Shown here: positions 36,429-45,453 of the stretch, piece by piece
Position numbering within the stretch: the stretch's first letter is position 1
Layout: every line of letters begins with the position of its first letter
Origin: Candidatus Thiodiazotropha sp. LNASS1
GTDB lineage: Bacteria; Pseudomonadota; Gammaproteobacteria; Chromatiales; Chromatiaceae
Reading direction: 5' to 3'
Assembly: GCF_964212655.1 (NCBI RefSeq)
Contig: NZ_OZ156465.1
Span: 3,658,001 to 3,722,000 of the forward strand
Length of the DNA stretch: 64,000 nucleotides
The notes under the pieces: model-generated
The model's database searches: none
Seen by the model: only the letters and a program-made list of their open reading frames with translations
Told to the model about the DNA's origin: nothing
Program-made: the position numbers and the translations under genes

Positions 36429-38821
36429 GAAGGGTGTCCCTGCCGGTCTGCTTTCTGCTGTGCGCCTCAGGCGATCTCAATGCCGAGCGTATGTCGGATA
36501 TCCGCAACACCAAGCACAACCTCTCGATCAGCGGACCGGGACCGGTCAGGGCAACAAGCGAGTCCGAGGTCTGTGTTTTCTGCCACACGCCCCATGGGGC
36601 CTCGGATATACCAGCAGCCCCCCTCTGGAACAGGGCGCTTTCGGGGGCCACCTATACTCCCTATACATCCACTTCCATCGATGCCCAGGATACCACGGCG
36701 GAACCGGGAGGCAGTTCCAAACTCTGTCTCTCATGTCATGATGGCACGCTGGCCATCGGCGCCGTCAACGTGGCGAACGGACAGGCCAACGCCAGCATCT
36801 CCCTGCAGGGTACGGCTGCCGGCGGTACCATCCCGGAAGGCAGCGGTGCATTGAGCGGGTTCACACGCCGTATCGGTGTCGATCTGACCAACGACCACCC
36901 GATCTCATTTACATATGACAGTGCACTGGCACTCGCCGACGGCGAGCTGCGCGATCCCTCAATCGAGTCCCACATCGCGACACGCGCATCGGGGCAAAAT
37001 CCCAAGCCGGTGGTACCTCTAGAGTCGGATCGTCTCGAATGCGTCAGTTGTCATGATCCACACATCCGCGATACTGACATCTCAAAAAATATCAAATTTC
37101 TCAGGCTCAACCGCTTTCAGGAGGGGCTTCCAGGCAACTCTTTCTCAGAGATTAACGACATCGTCTGCCTGGCCTGTCATGACAAACTGGGACAGCGCTG
37201 GGTGGACTCCGCCCATGCCGATCCGGCCGTCGCCGACGAGACCTACAAGACCATACCGGCAGATTTGAGGGAGTTTCCTGCCGGGATAGCCGTCTGGCAG
37301 GCGTCCTGTCTTAATTGTCACGACACCCATACCGTACAGGGCTCACGGCGCCTCTTGCGAGAGGGTAGCGATGCCTTGGGAGGACCCACACAAGCGCGAC
37401 TTGGCGGTGCTGCCGCTATCGAGAGCACCTGCTACCAATGCCATACCAACGATGCATCGTCGGTGCTGAACTTCTCCCTTGAAGTGCCGAATATCGAGGA
37501 TGATTTCGTCCTTGCCCGGCATATGCCGATCACCAGTTTCGATCAGCCTGCAGGTGTCGAGGTGCACGACATAAGTGATGCCGACTTCAGTGAGGATCCT
37601 CTGTTCCTGGGCAAGGGCGATCTCAACAACAGGCATGCCGAATGCACCGACTGCCACAATCCCCATCGCCTGCAGCGCAACACCCTTTTCAACGGCAACG
37701 GTTCCAACCTGACCGGCACCCACGATCACGGTGCCTCACATTCCAATATCGCCTCAGGGGTTCTGCGCGGTACAACCGGCGTAGAGCCGGTCTACGGATC
37801 GGCGAGTTTCCACGATCTACCCCTGAGCTACACGCTCAAGCGTGGTGACGGCGGCGACGGCGCAAGCAATCTGGCAATCAGCCCATGGGTTACCCGGGAG
37901 TACCAGATCTGCCTCAAGTGCCATTCCGATTATGGCTATGATGACAACAACCTCTACCCAGTTGGCGACCGGCCTGTATTGGGCGATTCCATCGGTACCA
38001 CAACCCCAGGTACTAACGGCCTGACCCAGTACACCAATCAAGCCAGGGAGTTTCAGGCGCCCGTAGCTCACCAGGGATTCGGCTCGCCCGGGGATAGCGG
38101 TGCTGACTTTGACTACCTGAGTAATAACCAGCGTTCATGGCATCCGGTTATCGCAGCAACCGGTCGAGACGGCTTACAACGCAACCAGGGAGATGAAGAT
38201 ATCTCGAGCAACTGGGTGCCACCCTTTGACAGCGCCGTGGGTAGCCAGACCATGTACTGCAGCGATTGTCACGGTTCCGGCACTGCCCCGGGAACCGTGG
38301 TGCCGGATGGTGGCGCAAACGGTAGACCCTGGGGCCCCCACGGGTCGAACCACAACTTCATCCTTAAGGGCGACTGGTCCGCGGACACCGGGACGGGACG
38401 TCCCCAGGATCTTTGTTTCAAATGTCATGATTACGACGTCTACGCCGGGGGCGACCGCAGCGTCGACAGCGGATTCGGGCGGGGCGACAACCTTCATGCC
38501 GAGCACTTCGAGCGGATTACCGGTAACCGGGTGAAGTGCATGTGGTGCCATGTCGCCGTGCCCCACGGCTGGAAGAATAAGGGATTGTTAGTCAATCTCA
38601 ACGACGTGGGACCGGAGGCCGGACTGCCACCCGGAACCGAAGTCCCGATTCAAACCAATGCGGAGGTCTACAACCAGGAGCCTTACTACTTCAATGCCAA
38701 GCTCAAAGTGATCAATTTTGCCCAGTCGGGGGATTGGCGTCCGGACAACTGCGGCTCCGCCAGCAGCAATCCGGATGTCGGTCGGGACTGGATGGGGGCG
38801 GTATGCCAGAATCCACCCTGA
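36425..38821 (+). CDS. Eleven-haem c-type cytochrome
   Basis: 798 residues with signal peptide (RRVSLPVCFLLCASGDLNA). I count 11 CxxCH motifs: CVFCH, CLSCH, CVSCH, CLACH, CLNCH, CYQCH, CTDCH, CLKCH, CSDCH, CFKCH and CMWCH. Many are followed by DPH/NPH/TPH, where the extra His can ligate a neighbouring haem. The N-terminal quarter matches the tetrahaem protein at 27568 (EVCVFCHTPHG, NDHPISF). No catalytic motif for nitrite, sulfite or tetrathionate reduction is visible. It is the likely haem wire of the outer-membrane conduit or its extracellular terminal. Confidence 0.92.
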   Translation: MRRVSLPVCFLLCASGDLNAERMSDIRNTKHNLSISGPGPVRATSESEVCVFCHTPHGASDIPAAPLWNRALSGATYTPYTSTSIDAQDTTAEPGGSSKLCLSCHDGTLAIGAVNVANGQANASISLQGTAAGGTIPEGSGALSGFTRRIGVDLTNDHPISFTYDSALALADGELRDPSIESHIATRASGQNPKPVVPLESDRLECVSCHDPHIRDTDISKNIKFLRLNRFQEGLPGNSFSEINDIVCLACHDKLGQRWVDSAHADPAVADETYKTIPADLREFPAGIAVWQASCLNCHDTHTVQGSRRLLREGSDALGGPTQARLGGAAAIESTCYQCHTNDASSVLNFSLEVPNIEDDFVLARHMPITSFDQPAGVEVHDISDADFSEDPLFLGKGDLNNRHAECTDCHNPHRLQRNTLFNGNGSNLTGTHDHGASHSNIASGVLRGTTGVEPVYGSASFHDLPLSYTLKRGDGGDGASNLAISPWVTREYQICLKCHSDYGYDDNNLYPVGDRPVLGDSIGTTTPGTNGLTQYTNQAREFQAPVAHQGFGSPGDSGADFDYLSNNQRSWHPVIAATGRDGLQRNQGDEDISSNWVPPFDSAVGSQTMYCSDCHGSGTAPGTVVPDGGANGRPWGPHGSNHNFILKGDWSADTGTGRPQDLCFKCHDYDVYAGGDRSVDSGFGRGDNLHAEHFERITGNRVKCMWCHVAVPHGWKNKGLLVNLNDVGPEAGLPPGTEVPIQTNAEVYNQEPYYFNAKLKVINFAQSGDWRPDNCGSASSNPDVGRDWMGAVCQNPP

Positions 38822-39864
38822 CAACCAAAATGAGCAGAGCGGAGCCGACAGGGATTGAACGGCAGAGGAGGAAGATTAATCCGGCCTGGTTTCGCACGCT
38901 GGCATCACTGAGGATTACCAGTTTCGGCCTGTTGCTGCTGGGCGCTGGTGGTTTGGCCACCTCACGGCAAAGCGATATCGGACAATGGCTGATTGTCGCT
39001 TCGCTGCTGCTGCTTGCCATCAATCTGTGCGCTGCGTTACTCAGCAATCCACTGTTTCGGGTAAAACCGGCACTATTTGGCATGCATGTCGGCCTGTTGC
39101 TGCTGGCGGTCTCCCTGGCATACGGTCAATTGAGCCGCTTTCGCGGCCATTTCGAAATCACCGAAGGACAAGTGTTCGATCCGCGGCAGGTGATTATCGA
39201 TCGCCAGGGCGTCCTGGTGCCCATGCTGCCGGTTGAAGGTGCCTTCAAGCAGGGGACGATCTGGATAAATTATGCCCCGGGGATGATGCGCAGGGAGACT
39301 CATAGCCAAGTCGTGATGGCTGACGGCCGGTTGTCGGGAGCGACCGATGGCCGGCCGTTGATCATCGAGAAAAACCGTTTCTATGTTACCCACAACAAAG
39401 GGTTTTCGGCACTGATCACTTGGTGGCCGGCACAGGAGTCACCTGTCCGCCTGGGAGCCCTCCATTTTCCTTCCTACCCGCGACTCGCACCGATGCAGCG
39501 CCTCTCCTGGACGGCGCCTGACGGAACAGCACTGAGTTTCGAGATCACACCAAAAGCTATCCCGCAGGATGAGAACTGGACACTGAGCGGTGCAATGTCG
39601 GAAGCGCTATTGCTGGTTACACGGGACGGCACAACCACAAGTCTTCAACCGGGCGAGACCCTGCGCCTTACGGGTGGCGCGTTCCGCTTCGAAGGCATCA
39701 AGATGTGGATCGGCTACCGCATCTTCCGCGATCCGAGTCTCTACTGGTGCTTTGCGTCCGCCATGATTGTCGTCTGCTGTCTAGCCTTTCATTTGGCGGG
39801 GCGCAATCTGCGTAGGCCAAAGAGAGGTGTCGCTCAGACAGACACCAGAAAGGTAAATATATGA
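38803..39864 (+). CDS. ResB-like cytochrome c biogenesis protein
   Basis: About 353 residues: hydrophobic segments near the N-terminus (ITSFGLLLLGAGGLA, WLIVASLLLLAINLCAALL, FGMHVGLLLLAVSLAYG), a large periplasmic domain and a final TM segment (YWCFASAMIVVCCLAFHLAG). This topology and its place before CcsA indicate the ResB (Ccs1) half of System II haem ligation. The start ATG 38803 follows a G-rich site and overlaps the upstream gene; ATG 38830 is an alternative. Sequence identity to ResB is inferred mainly from topology and context. Confidence 0.75.
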   Translation: MPESTLTTKMSRAEPTGIERQRRKINPAWFRTLASLRITSFGLLLLGAGGLATSRQSDIGQWLIVASLLLLAINLCAALLSNPLFRVKPALFGMHVGLLLLAVSLAYGQLSRFRGHFEITEGQVFDPRQVIIDRQGVLVPMLPVEGAFKQGTIWINYAPGMMRRETHSQVVMADGRLSGATDGRPLIIEKNRFYVTHNKGFSALITWWPAQESPVRLGALHFPSYPRLAPMQRLSWTAPDGTALSFEITPKAIPQDENWTLSGAMSEALLLVTRDGTTTSLQPGETLRLTGGAFRFEGIKMWIGYRIFRDPSLYWCFASAMIVVCCLAFHLAGRNLRRPKRGVAQTDTRKVNI

Positions 39865-40673
39865 ACGATTACACCCTGTGGCTCTATCCCGCGGCGATCG
39901 CCTATCACCTGGCGGCTGTGTTATCGATTCAGGAACTGCTCGACAGATGCAATGACTACAGCCGTTGGATCGGAGGAACGATCCTGGCTGGGACACTTTT
40001 TGTCACTTTAGCCATCGCCGGACGCTGGCTCACCTATGGCCAGGGACCTTTCCTGACCATGCATGAAGTGTTGATCAGCAGCCTGTTCAGCCTTTCATTC
40101 ATCTATGGCCTGGCCTATGTTTTCGTCCCGATCACCCGGGTCGGCGCTCCTTTTGCCGCGGTTACGATACTGTTGCTTTTCATTTGGGCCGCCGAGACCG
40201 ATCCCGGGATCAGGCTGTTGCCACCGACCTATGAGACACCCTGGCTATGGGTGCATGTCATCTTCGGAAAGCTCTTCCTCGGGTGTTGTCTGGTTGCGAC
40301 CAGTCTTGGCGTATGGCTCATCACGCCTTTAAAGCGGTTCGTGCGCTCTGCACGTTACATGTGGGTACCACAACAGCTCGAACGGCAAGTCTGGATATGG
40401 CTCTCATTAGCTTTTTTGTTTCACAGCGTCATGCTGATCGCAGGCGCGGTCTGGGCGCAGGATGCGTGGGGACGCTATTGGGATTGGGACCCCCTTGAAA
40501 CCTGGGCCTTTATCACCTGGCTCTGCATGGCGCTTACCCTGCATATGCGATCAGTCTACCCACTGGGGCCGCGCACTCTCTCATTGCTGGCGATGGGGGT
40601 GTTCGTCCTTGCCTTCCTGACTTTTTTCGGGGTGCCGTTCGTCAGTGTCAATCCCCATCAGGGGGCTGTATGA
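39861..40673 (+). CDS. ccsA: CcsA-type cytochrome c biogenesis (haem handling) protein
   Basis: 270 residues with about eight TM segments and the tryptophan-rich haem-handling motif WAQDAWGRYWDWDPLETWAF (residues about 195-214), diagnostic of the CcmC/CcmF/CcsA family. Conserved His residues occur in FLTMHEV, WVHVIFG and FLFHSV, which flank the haem. Overlaps the ResB-like gene by 4 bases (ATGA). Together they form System II, which attaches haem to CxxCH motifs, here presumably serving the island's own cytochromes. Confidence 0.92.
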   Translation: MNDYTLWLYPAAIAYHLAAVLSIQELLDRCNDYSRWIGGTILAGTLFVTLAIAGRWLTYGQGPFLTMHEVLISSLFSLSFIYGLAYVFVPITRVGAPFAAVTILLLFIWAAETDPGIRLLPPTYETPWLWVHVIFGKLFLGCCLVATSLGVWLITPLKRFVRSARYMWVPQQLERQVWIWLSLAFLFHSVMLIAGAVWAQDAWGRYWDWDPLETWAFITWLCMALTLHMRSVYPLGPRTLSLLAMGVFVLAFLTFFGVPFVSVNPHQGAV

Positions 40674-41209
40674 GAATGTCGCCGGACTTGCGTTTGCCGA
40701 TCGCTGCCCTGGTCGCAATTGCGACATTGACCGTAGTCGCGTTAATCCGGGATGAAATCGGCAAACCTGCCGCTAAAGTTGAAATGGAACGTGAAACTGC
40801 GCAAGCCATGGAGCAATCCCCGCTCGATGATCTATTCCTGAATGCGGTGGGATTGCTGCACACGCGGCATTTTGAACCGGCAGTGCATTCATTCAACAAG
40901 CTGGTGGAGCTGGCGCCTTGGATGCCGGAAGCGGAAGTGAATCTGGCCTATGCCTTGATGGGAATGGGTCAATATGCCGAGGCACAACACCACTTCAACC
41001 ATGCGCTTGAACTGAATGATCGTCAGCTGAATGCCTATTACGGCCTCGCGATTTCCTTGGAACAGCAGGGTGATTTGGAATCCGCATTGGGTGCAATGCG
41101 TGTTTACGTGCATCTTGCGGCGGATGACGATCCCTACCGGCGCAAGGCCTGGGCGGCGATCTGGGAGTGGGAAAATACACGCAATGTTGGAGAGAAGGTG
41201 ATCGAATGA
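40670..41209 (+). CDS. Membrane-anchored TPR protein
   Basis: 179 residues: one N-terminal TM segment (LPIAALVAIATLTVVALI), then about three TPR units (residues 55-160), for example EAEVNLAYALMGMGQYAEAQHHFNHALELN, read as two helices. TPR proteins such as CcmI act as apocytochrome chaperones, and this one lies directly after CcsA with an ATGA overlap, so a similar role is plausible. Confidence 0.8.
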   Translation: MRMSPDLRLPIAALVAIATLTVVALIRDEIGKPAAKVEMERETAQAMEQSPLDDLFLNAVGLLHTRHFEPAVHSFNKLVELAPWMPEAEVNLAYALMGMGQYAEAQHHFNHALELNDRQLNAYYGLAISLEQQGDLESALGAMRVYVHLAADDDPYRRKAWAAIWEWENTRNVGEKVIE

Positions 41210-43452
41210 ATAAACGATTCCTGAGCTTCACCCTATTGAGTCTGGTTGGGATGATTGCGGTTACGATCATGTTGGTCGCGGTTTTCCGGGATATCAATCA
41301 GGCTACGCTGGAAAAACATTTCCACGAACACAATGTCTTGCTTGCCCGTATTCTGCGTAATGGTTTGGTGAACGACAGGTTGCCCGAGGTATTGAAAGGG
41401 GAGCAGGAGAGTGTGGGAGACAATCGCTTCCTAACCTCGTTTGAGGCAAAACTAAAGCAATATCTCAAGGATGTATATGTTGCGAAGATCAAGATTTTCG
41501 ATCTGGGAGGAATCACTATCTACTCCTCAGCTCCGGGTGAAGCGGGCAGGGATGCGAGCAGGAATCCAGGCGTCTTTGCGGCGCTTAACGGGCTCAGTTC
41601 GGGCAGTATGGTCTATAGGGACAAGTTCAACAGCTTTGACGGCATGATCGAGAACCGTAACCTTTATCAGCAGTATATTCCCATCAACGGACTGGCGGAT
41701 GATCGTGTCGAGGGTGTGTTCGAGATCTACTCCGATGTCACACCTTTTCTGCAAGCCGTTTCCGACACGGAGCAGGAGTTTGTCATCGGGTTGTTGGCTG
41801 TCCTGGGAACATTCCTATTGGCGCAGGTATGGCTCTATCATCGAACGGATTCCGCTTTGGTCAAGGAGCAGGCTCAAACAAAGCAGTATCTGCAGGAACT
41901 GGAGGATCACCGCAAGGATCTGGAATCGCGTGTACAGGTACGCACCGAGGAACTCGAGTCATCACACTATTTCCTGCAATCCATCATCGATGGTATTGCA
42001 AATCCACTGTTCGTGATTAAAAAGGATTTACAGATCTCGCTGATGAACAAAGCCGCCAAGGGCTTGATCAATATGAATACGCCTAAGGAAAAAATGGCCT
42101 ACTGCTACCAGATCTCCCACCGCCGCGACACACCCTGCGACGGCAGTGACCATCCCTGTTCCTTCCAGGAAGTGATGCGTACCCAATCGACCGCCACCGT
42201 GCAGCACAGACACTATGATGCCGATGACAATCCTATCATCGTCGATGTGATATCGACGCCGCTCTACGACAAACAGGGTGAAATGCAGGGTATCATCGAG
42301 GTACAGCACGATGTCAGCGAACTTGTTTATGCCAAGCAGAATCTGGCGCAAAGCGAGGCCAGGCTGCAGGCTATTCTCGATCATATTCCCGATGCTATCT
42401 TCACGCTCGATACCACAGGAAGGGTGGAGTCAGCCAACATGGCCGCCCTGGGCATGTTCAATTACCCTCACACGGAGTTGATCGGCAAAAGATTCGAGTC
42501 CCTGTTTTCCGAGGATCGTGAGGTTTTGCTCAAAAACACGAATCAGGGCGAGAACGAGTATTGCGCACGAAAACAAGGGGACGAACTTTTTCCTGTCGAT
42601 CTGTGGATTGGTGATTTGCATTTAGCCCATGAGAAGCGATTGGTTGCTGTCGTAAGGGACATTACCGAAAGCAAGATAGCGGCGCAGGAACTGGAGCGAA
42701 CCCGACAGCAGTACTATCACCAGGAGAAAATGGCGGCCATCGGTCAGTTGGCTGCCGGCATATTGCACGAGGTCGGAAATCCCATCGCCGCCATTGCAGG
42801 GGCGGCGGACAATATGCGGTCCGCAAATGGATGGGGTGAGCAACAGAACGGTGAGAAGCCTGATTTTCCACAAGTCGTAATCCGTAATCTGAATATGATC
42901 GAAGAGCATACCGAGCGTCTCTCGAAGATTACCCGGGACATTGCCGATTTCGCCTCCCCCCGAATCCGTAAGCGTGAGTTGACCGATATCAACGGTTTGA
43001 TAAGGAGCACATCTCGACTCCTCGGTTATGACCATCGCTACCGCAAAATGGAGATCAGGCAGACCCTCGACAGTCAGTTACCTGCAGTGGAGGCGGTACC
43101 TGACCAGATAACACAGGTGTTGGTAAACCTGATTATCAATGGCCTGGACGCCTGCAACACAGGCAGGCTGCAGCCGGTGGTTGAGGTTATGACACGGGTT
43201 GTGCAGGACGGCATCGAGATAGAGGTGAAAGACAATGGCGCCGGAATGGATGAGCGGACCCTCGAACACGCACTCGAGCCTTTCTTTACCACCAAGGAGC
43301 CGGGTAAGGGCACTGGTCTCGGGCTCTCGTTGTGCAGTTCGATTATCAGTGCACATAACGGCAGATTGAGCATCGTAAGCCACTCCGGCACAGGCACATC
43401 GGCGACCGTTTACCTGCCCGGTATCGAAACTCACTCTGAGACGAATGCGTAG
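41206..43452 (+). CDS. PAS-domain sensor histidine kinase
   Basis: 748 residues. TM1 (about 5-27), a periplasmic sensor domain (28-190) and TM2 (192-210), then a coiled coil. PAS1 is at about 259-380 and contains a Cys-rich segment CYQISHRRDTPCDGSDHPC (about 299-318); PAS2 is at about 385-500. The HisKA motif ILHEVGNPIAAIAG carries phospho-His521. The HATPase domain has the N box VNLIINGLDAC, G1 DNGAGM and G2 GTGLGLSL. Start ATG 41206 overlaps the TPR gene stop. With the adjacent NtrC-type regulator it forms the island's control system. Confidence 0.93.
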   Translation: MNKRFLSFTLLSLVGMIAVTIMLVAVFRDINQATLEKHFHEHNVLLARILRNGLVNDRLPEVLKGEQESVGDNRFLTSFEAKLKQYLKDVYVAKIKIFDLGGITIYSSAPGEAGRDASRNPGVFAALNGLSSGSMVYRDKFNSFDGMIENRNLYQQYIPINGLADDRVEGVFEIYSDVTPFLQAVSDTEQEFVIGLLAVLGTFLLAQVWLYHRTDSALVKEQAQTKQYLQELEDHRKDLESRVQVRTEELESSHYFLQSIIDGIANPLFVIKKDLQISLMNKAAKGLINMNTPKEKMAYCYQISHRRDTPCDGSDHPCSFQEVMRTQSTATVQHRHYDADDNPIIVDVISTPLYDKQGEMQGIIEVQHDVSELVYAKQNLAQSEARLQAILDHIPDAIFTLDTTGRVESANMAALGMFNYPHTELIGKRFESLFSEDREVLLKNTNQGENEYCARKQGDELFPVDLWIGDLHLAHEKRLVAVVRDITESKIAAQELERTRQQYYHQEKMAAIGQLAAGILHEVGNPIAAIAGAADNMRSANGWGEQQNGEKPDFPQVVIRNLNMIEEHTERLSKITRDIADFASPRIRKRELTDINGLIRSTSRLLGYDHRYRKMEIRQTLDSQLPAVEAVPDQITQVLVNLIINGLDACNTGRLQPVVEVMTRVVQDGIEIEVKDNGAGMDERTLEHALEPFFTTKEPGKGTGLGLSLCSSIISAHNGRLSIVSHSGTGTSATVYLPGIETHSETNA

Positions 43453-43461
43453 GAGGGCGAC

Positions 43462-44820
43462 ATGAAACAGATGCATATTTTGGTTGTCGATGATGAAGCT
43501 GCCATCCGTCAGGTGTTGGCGGAGCAACTGACCCGTTCAGGACACACGGTTGAGCAGGCGGACTGTGGAGAGGAGGCTTTGACAATGCTCCAATCCTCAG
43601 ACTTTGACGTCTGTATCTGCGATCTGCGACTGCCTGATCTGGATGGCATCGAAGTCATCAGGCGCTGCCGGGCAAAAGAGATGGACATCGCTTTTCTTAT
43701 GATCACCGCTTTCGCCTCGGTCGATACCGCGATCGAAGCCATGAAACTGGGCGCCTACGACTATCTCATGAAACCGGTTCAGCTTGAGGATGTACTGATT
43801 CGCCTCGACCACATCGCCGATGTCGCGCGCCTGCGTGATGAGAACCGCTATCTGCGAAAAATGGTGGAGTCCGATACCGGATCGGATACCTTGGGCCTGT
43901 CTGTGCCCATGCGGAAAATTCAGACCCTCATCAACAAGGTGTCACGCACCGACAGCACCGTCCTCATAACGGGTGAAAGCGGCACCGGAAAGAGCCACAT
44001 TGCCCGTACGATCCACTATGAAAGCAATCGGCGTGACCGGGCGATGGTGACCGTGAACTGTGGTGCGATTCCGAAGGAGTTGTTGGAGAGCGAGCTATTC
44101 GGACACATCAAAGGCGCTTTTACGGGTGCGGACAGAATCAAAAAAGGTCTCTTCCGGGAGGCCGACGGTGGCACGCTCTTTCTCGATGAAATCGGTGAAT
44201 TGCCGCTTACACTGCAGGTTAAGCTGCTGCATGTCATCGAGGATAAGGAGGTTAGGCCCCTGGGAGCGGAACAGTCGAGGCGGGTCGATGTGCGTATCAT
44301 TGCGGCAACCAACAGGAACATTGTCGAAATGATGCAGAGCGGAGAATTCAGGGAAGATCTCTTTTACCGTTTGAATGTACTCCACATTACCCTGCCGCCA
44401 CTGCGTAGCCGCAGGGAGGATATCCCCTTGTACATCGAGTATTTCCTCAACACGGAAATTTCAAGACTCGGTTTGGAGGGGAGTTACAGCATAGACCCGG
44501 AGGTGGAGGAACATTTGCTTGCCTACGAATGGCCGGGAAACCTAAGAGAACTGCAGAACGTTATCGCCCGGATGCTGGTCCTCGCGGAGGAACGCGCCAT
44601 CAACATGGGCGATCTTCCATCTCATGTAACCCGGTATGAACACAATGGTAACAAATACGAATTCGGTAAAACATTCGGCTCGTTGAGAGAGCAGGTGAGG
44701 CAATTCGAAATAGGCGTGATCAAAAAGGCGATCGACGCTGCCGGCAATGATCGTGCACTTGCCGCGCGTTCACTCGATATCGGCCTTTCCACGCTCTATC
44801 GGAAACTCGAGGAAAGATAG
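43462..44820 (+). CDS. Sigma-54-dependent response regulator (NtrC family)
   Basis: 452 residues: receiver domain with phospho-acceptor Asp54 (CICDLRLPD), AAA+ domain with Walker A GESGTGKS (171-178), the sigma-54 contact loop GAFTGA (218-223), Walker B GGTLFLDEIGELP and arginine finger region FREDLFYRLNVL, and a Fis-type helix-turn-helix at the end (RALAARSLDIGLSTLYRKL). Partner of the kinase encoded 10 bases upstream. It probably activates the two sigma-54 promoters at 27278 and 27497 through the palindrome at 27390, making the operon autoregulatory. Confidence 0.95.
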   Translation: MKQMHILVVDDEAAIRQVLAEQLTRSGHTVEQADCGEEALTMLQSSDFDVCICDLRLPDLDGIEVIRRCRAKEMDIAFLMITAFASVDTAIEAMKLGAYDYLMKPVQLEDVLIRLDHIADVARLRDENRYLRKMVESDTGSDTLGLSVPMRKIQTLINKVSRTDSTVLITGESGTGKSHIARTIHYESNRRDRAMVTVNCGAIPKELLESELFGHIKGAFTGADRIKKGLFREADGGTLFLDEIGELPLTLQVKLLHVIEDKEVRPLGAEQSRRVDVRIIAATNRNIVEMMQSGEFREDLFYRLNVLHITLPPLRSRREDIPLYIEYFLNTEISRLGLEGSYSIDPEVEEHLLAYEWPGNLRELQNVIARMLVLAEERAINMGDLPSHVTRYEHNGNKYEFGKTFGSLREQVRQFEIGVIKKAIDAAGNDRALAARSLDIGLSTLYRKLEER

Positions 44821-44879
44821 TGTGCAAATTACCTAAAGAGCAACGACCTAGACGTAGATTCAGTATACGATCTGCAGTC

Positions 44880-45413
44880 ATGTCAAACAAAAGACTTAAC
44901 ACCATTTTATTAATCCTGACCCTTATCATGCCGTCATTGTCATTCGCCGATCCTCATGAGGATTATCTGCGTGGTTTGGCGGCGTATCAGCGTGAAGACC
45001 TCATGACCGCAATCGAATCGCTGAAGATCGCCGCGGACAGTGGCCATGCCAAGGCGCAAAGCCTGCTTGGTTATATTTACGATATCGCCGAGGAGAACGA
45101 GCAAGCTTTTCACTACTACCGGCAAGCTGCGGAGCAGGGCGAGGCTGATGGCGCTTACGGAATGGGCACGCTGTACGCCACGGGAGAAGGTGTTGTACAA
45201 GACCTCTTCGAGGCGGTCAGGTGGTTTGAAAAAGCGGCCGACGCCGGCCATCCACAGGCCATAGATCTGCTAGCCACTGCCTATTTGAATGGCGGTTTGG
45301 CATTGACCAAAGACAGTGCCAAAGCGATAGATCTTTTAGAACGTGGTGCGGCGCTGGGGCATTCTCCCTCCATTGAACGTTTGAAAGCGCTCAAGGAGAA
45401 AGAGGGGATATAA
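44880..45413 (+). CDS. Exported Sel1-repeat protein
   Basis: 177 residues with signal peptide (LNTILLILTLIMPSLSFA) and about four Sel1-like repeats, including GHAKAQSLLGYIYD, GEADGAYGMGTLYATGEGVVQD and GHPQAIDLLATAYLNGG. Sel1 repeats form helical solenoids for protein contacts. ATG 44880 gives a standard signal peptide; a GTG at 44820, overlapping the regulator stop, would add 20 charged residues. Probably the operon continues through it. Confidence 0.82.
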   Translation: MSNKRLNTILLILTLIMPSLSFADPHEDYLRGLAAYQREDLMTAIESLKIAADSGHAKAQSLLGYIYDIAEENEQAFHYYRQAAEQGEADGAYGMGTLYATGEGVVQDLFEAVRWFEKAADAGHPQAIDLLATAYLNGGLALTKDSAKAIDLLERGAALGHSPSIERLKALKEKEGI

Positions 45414-45453
45414 AACGAATCCAAATCTAAAAACAGAAATCAGCAATCGCATA

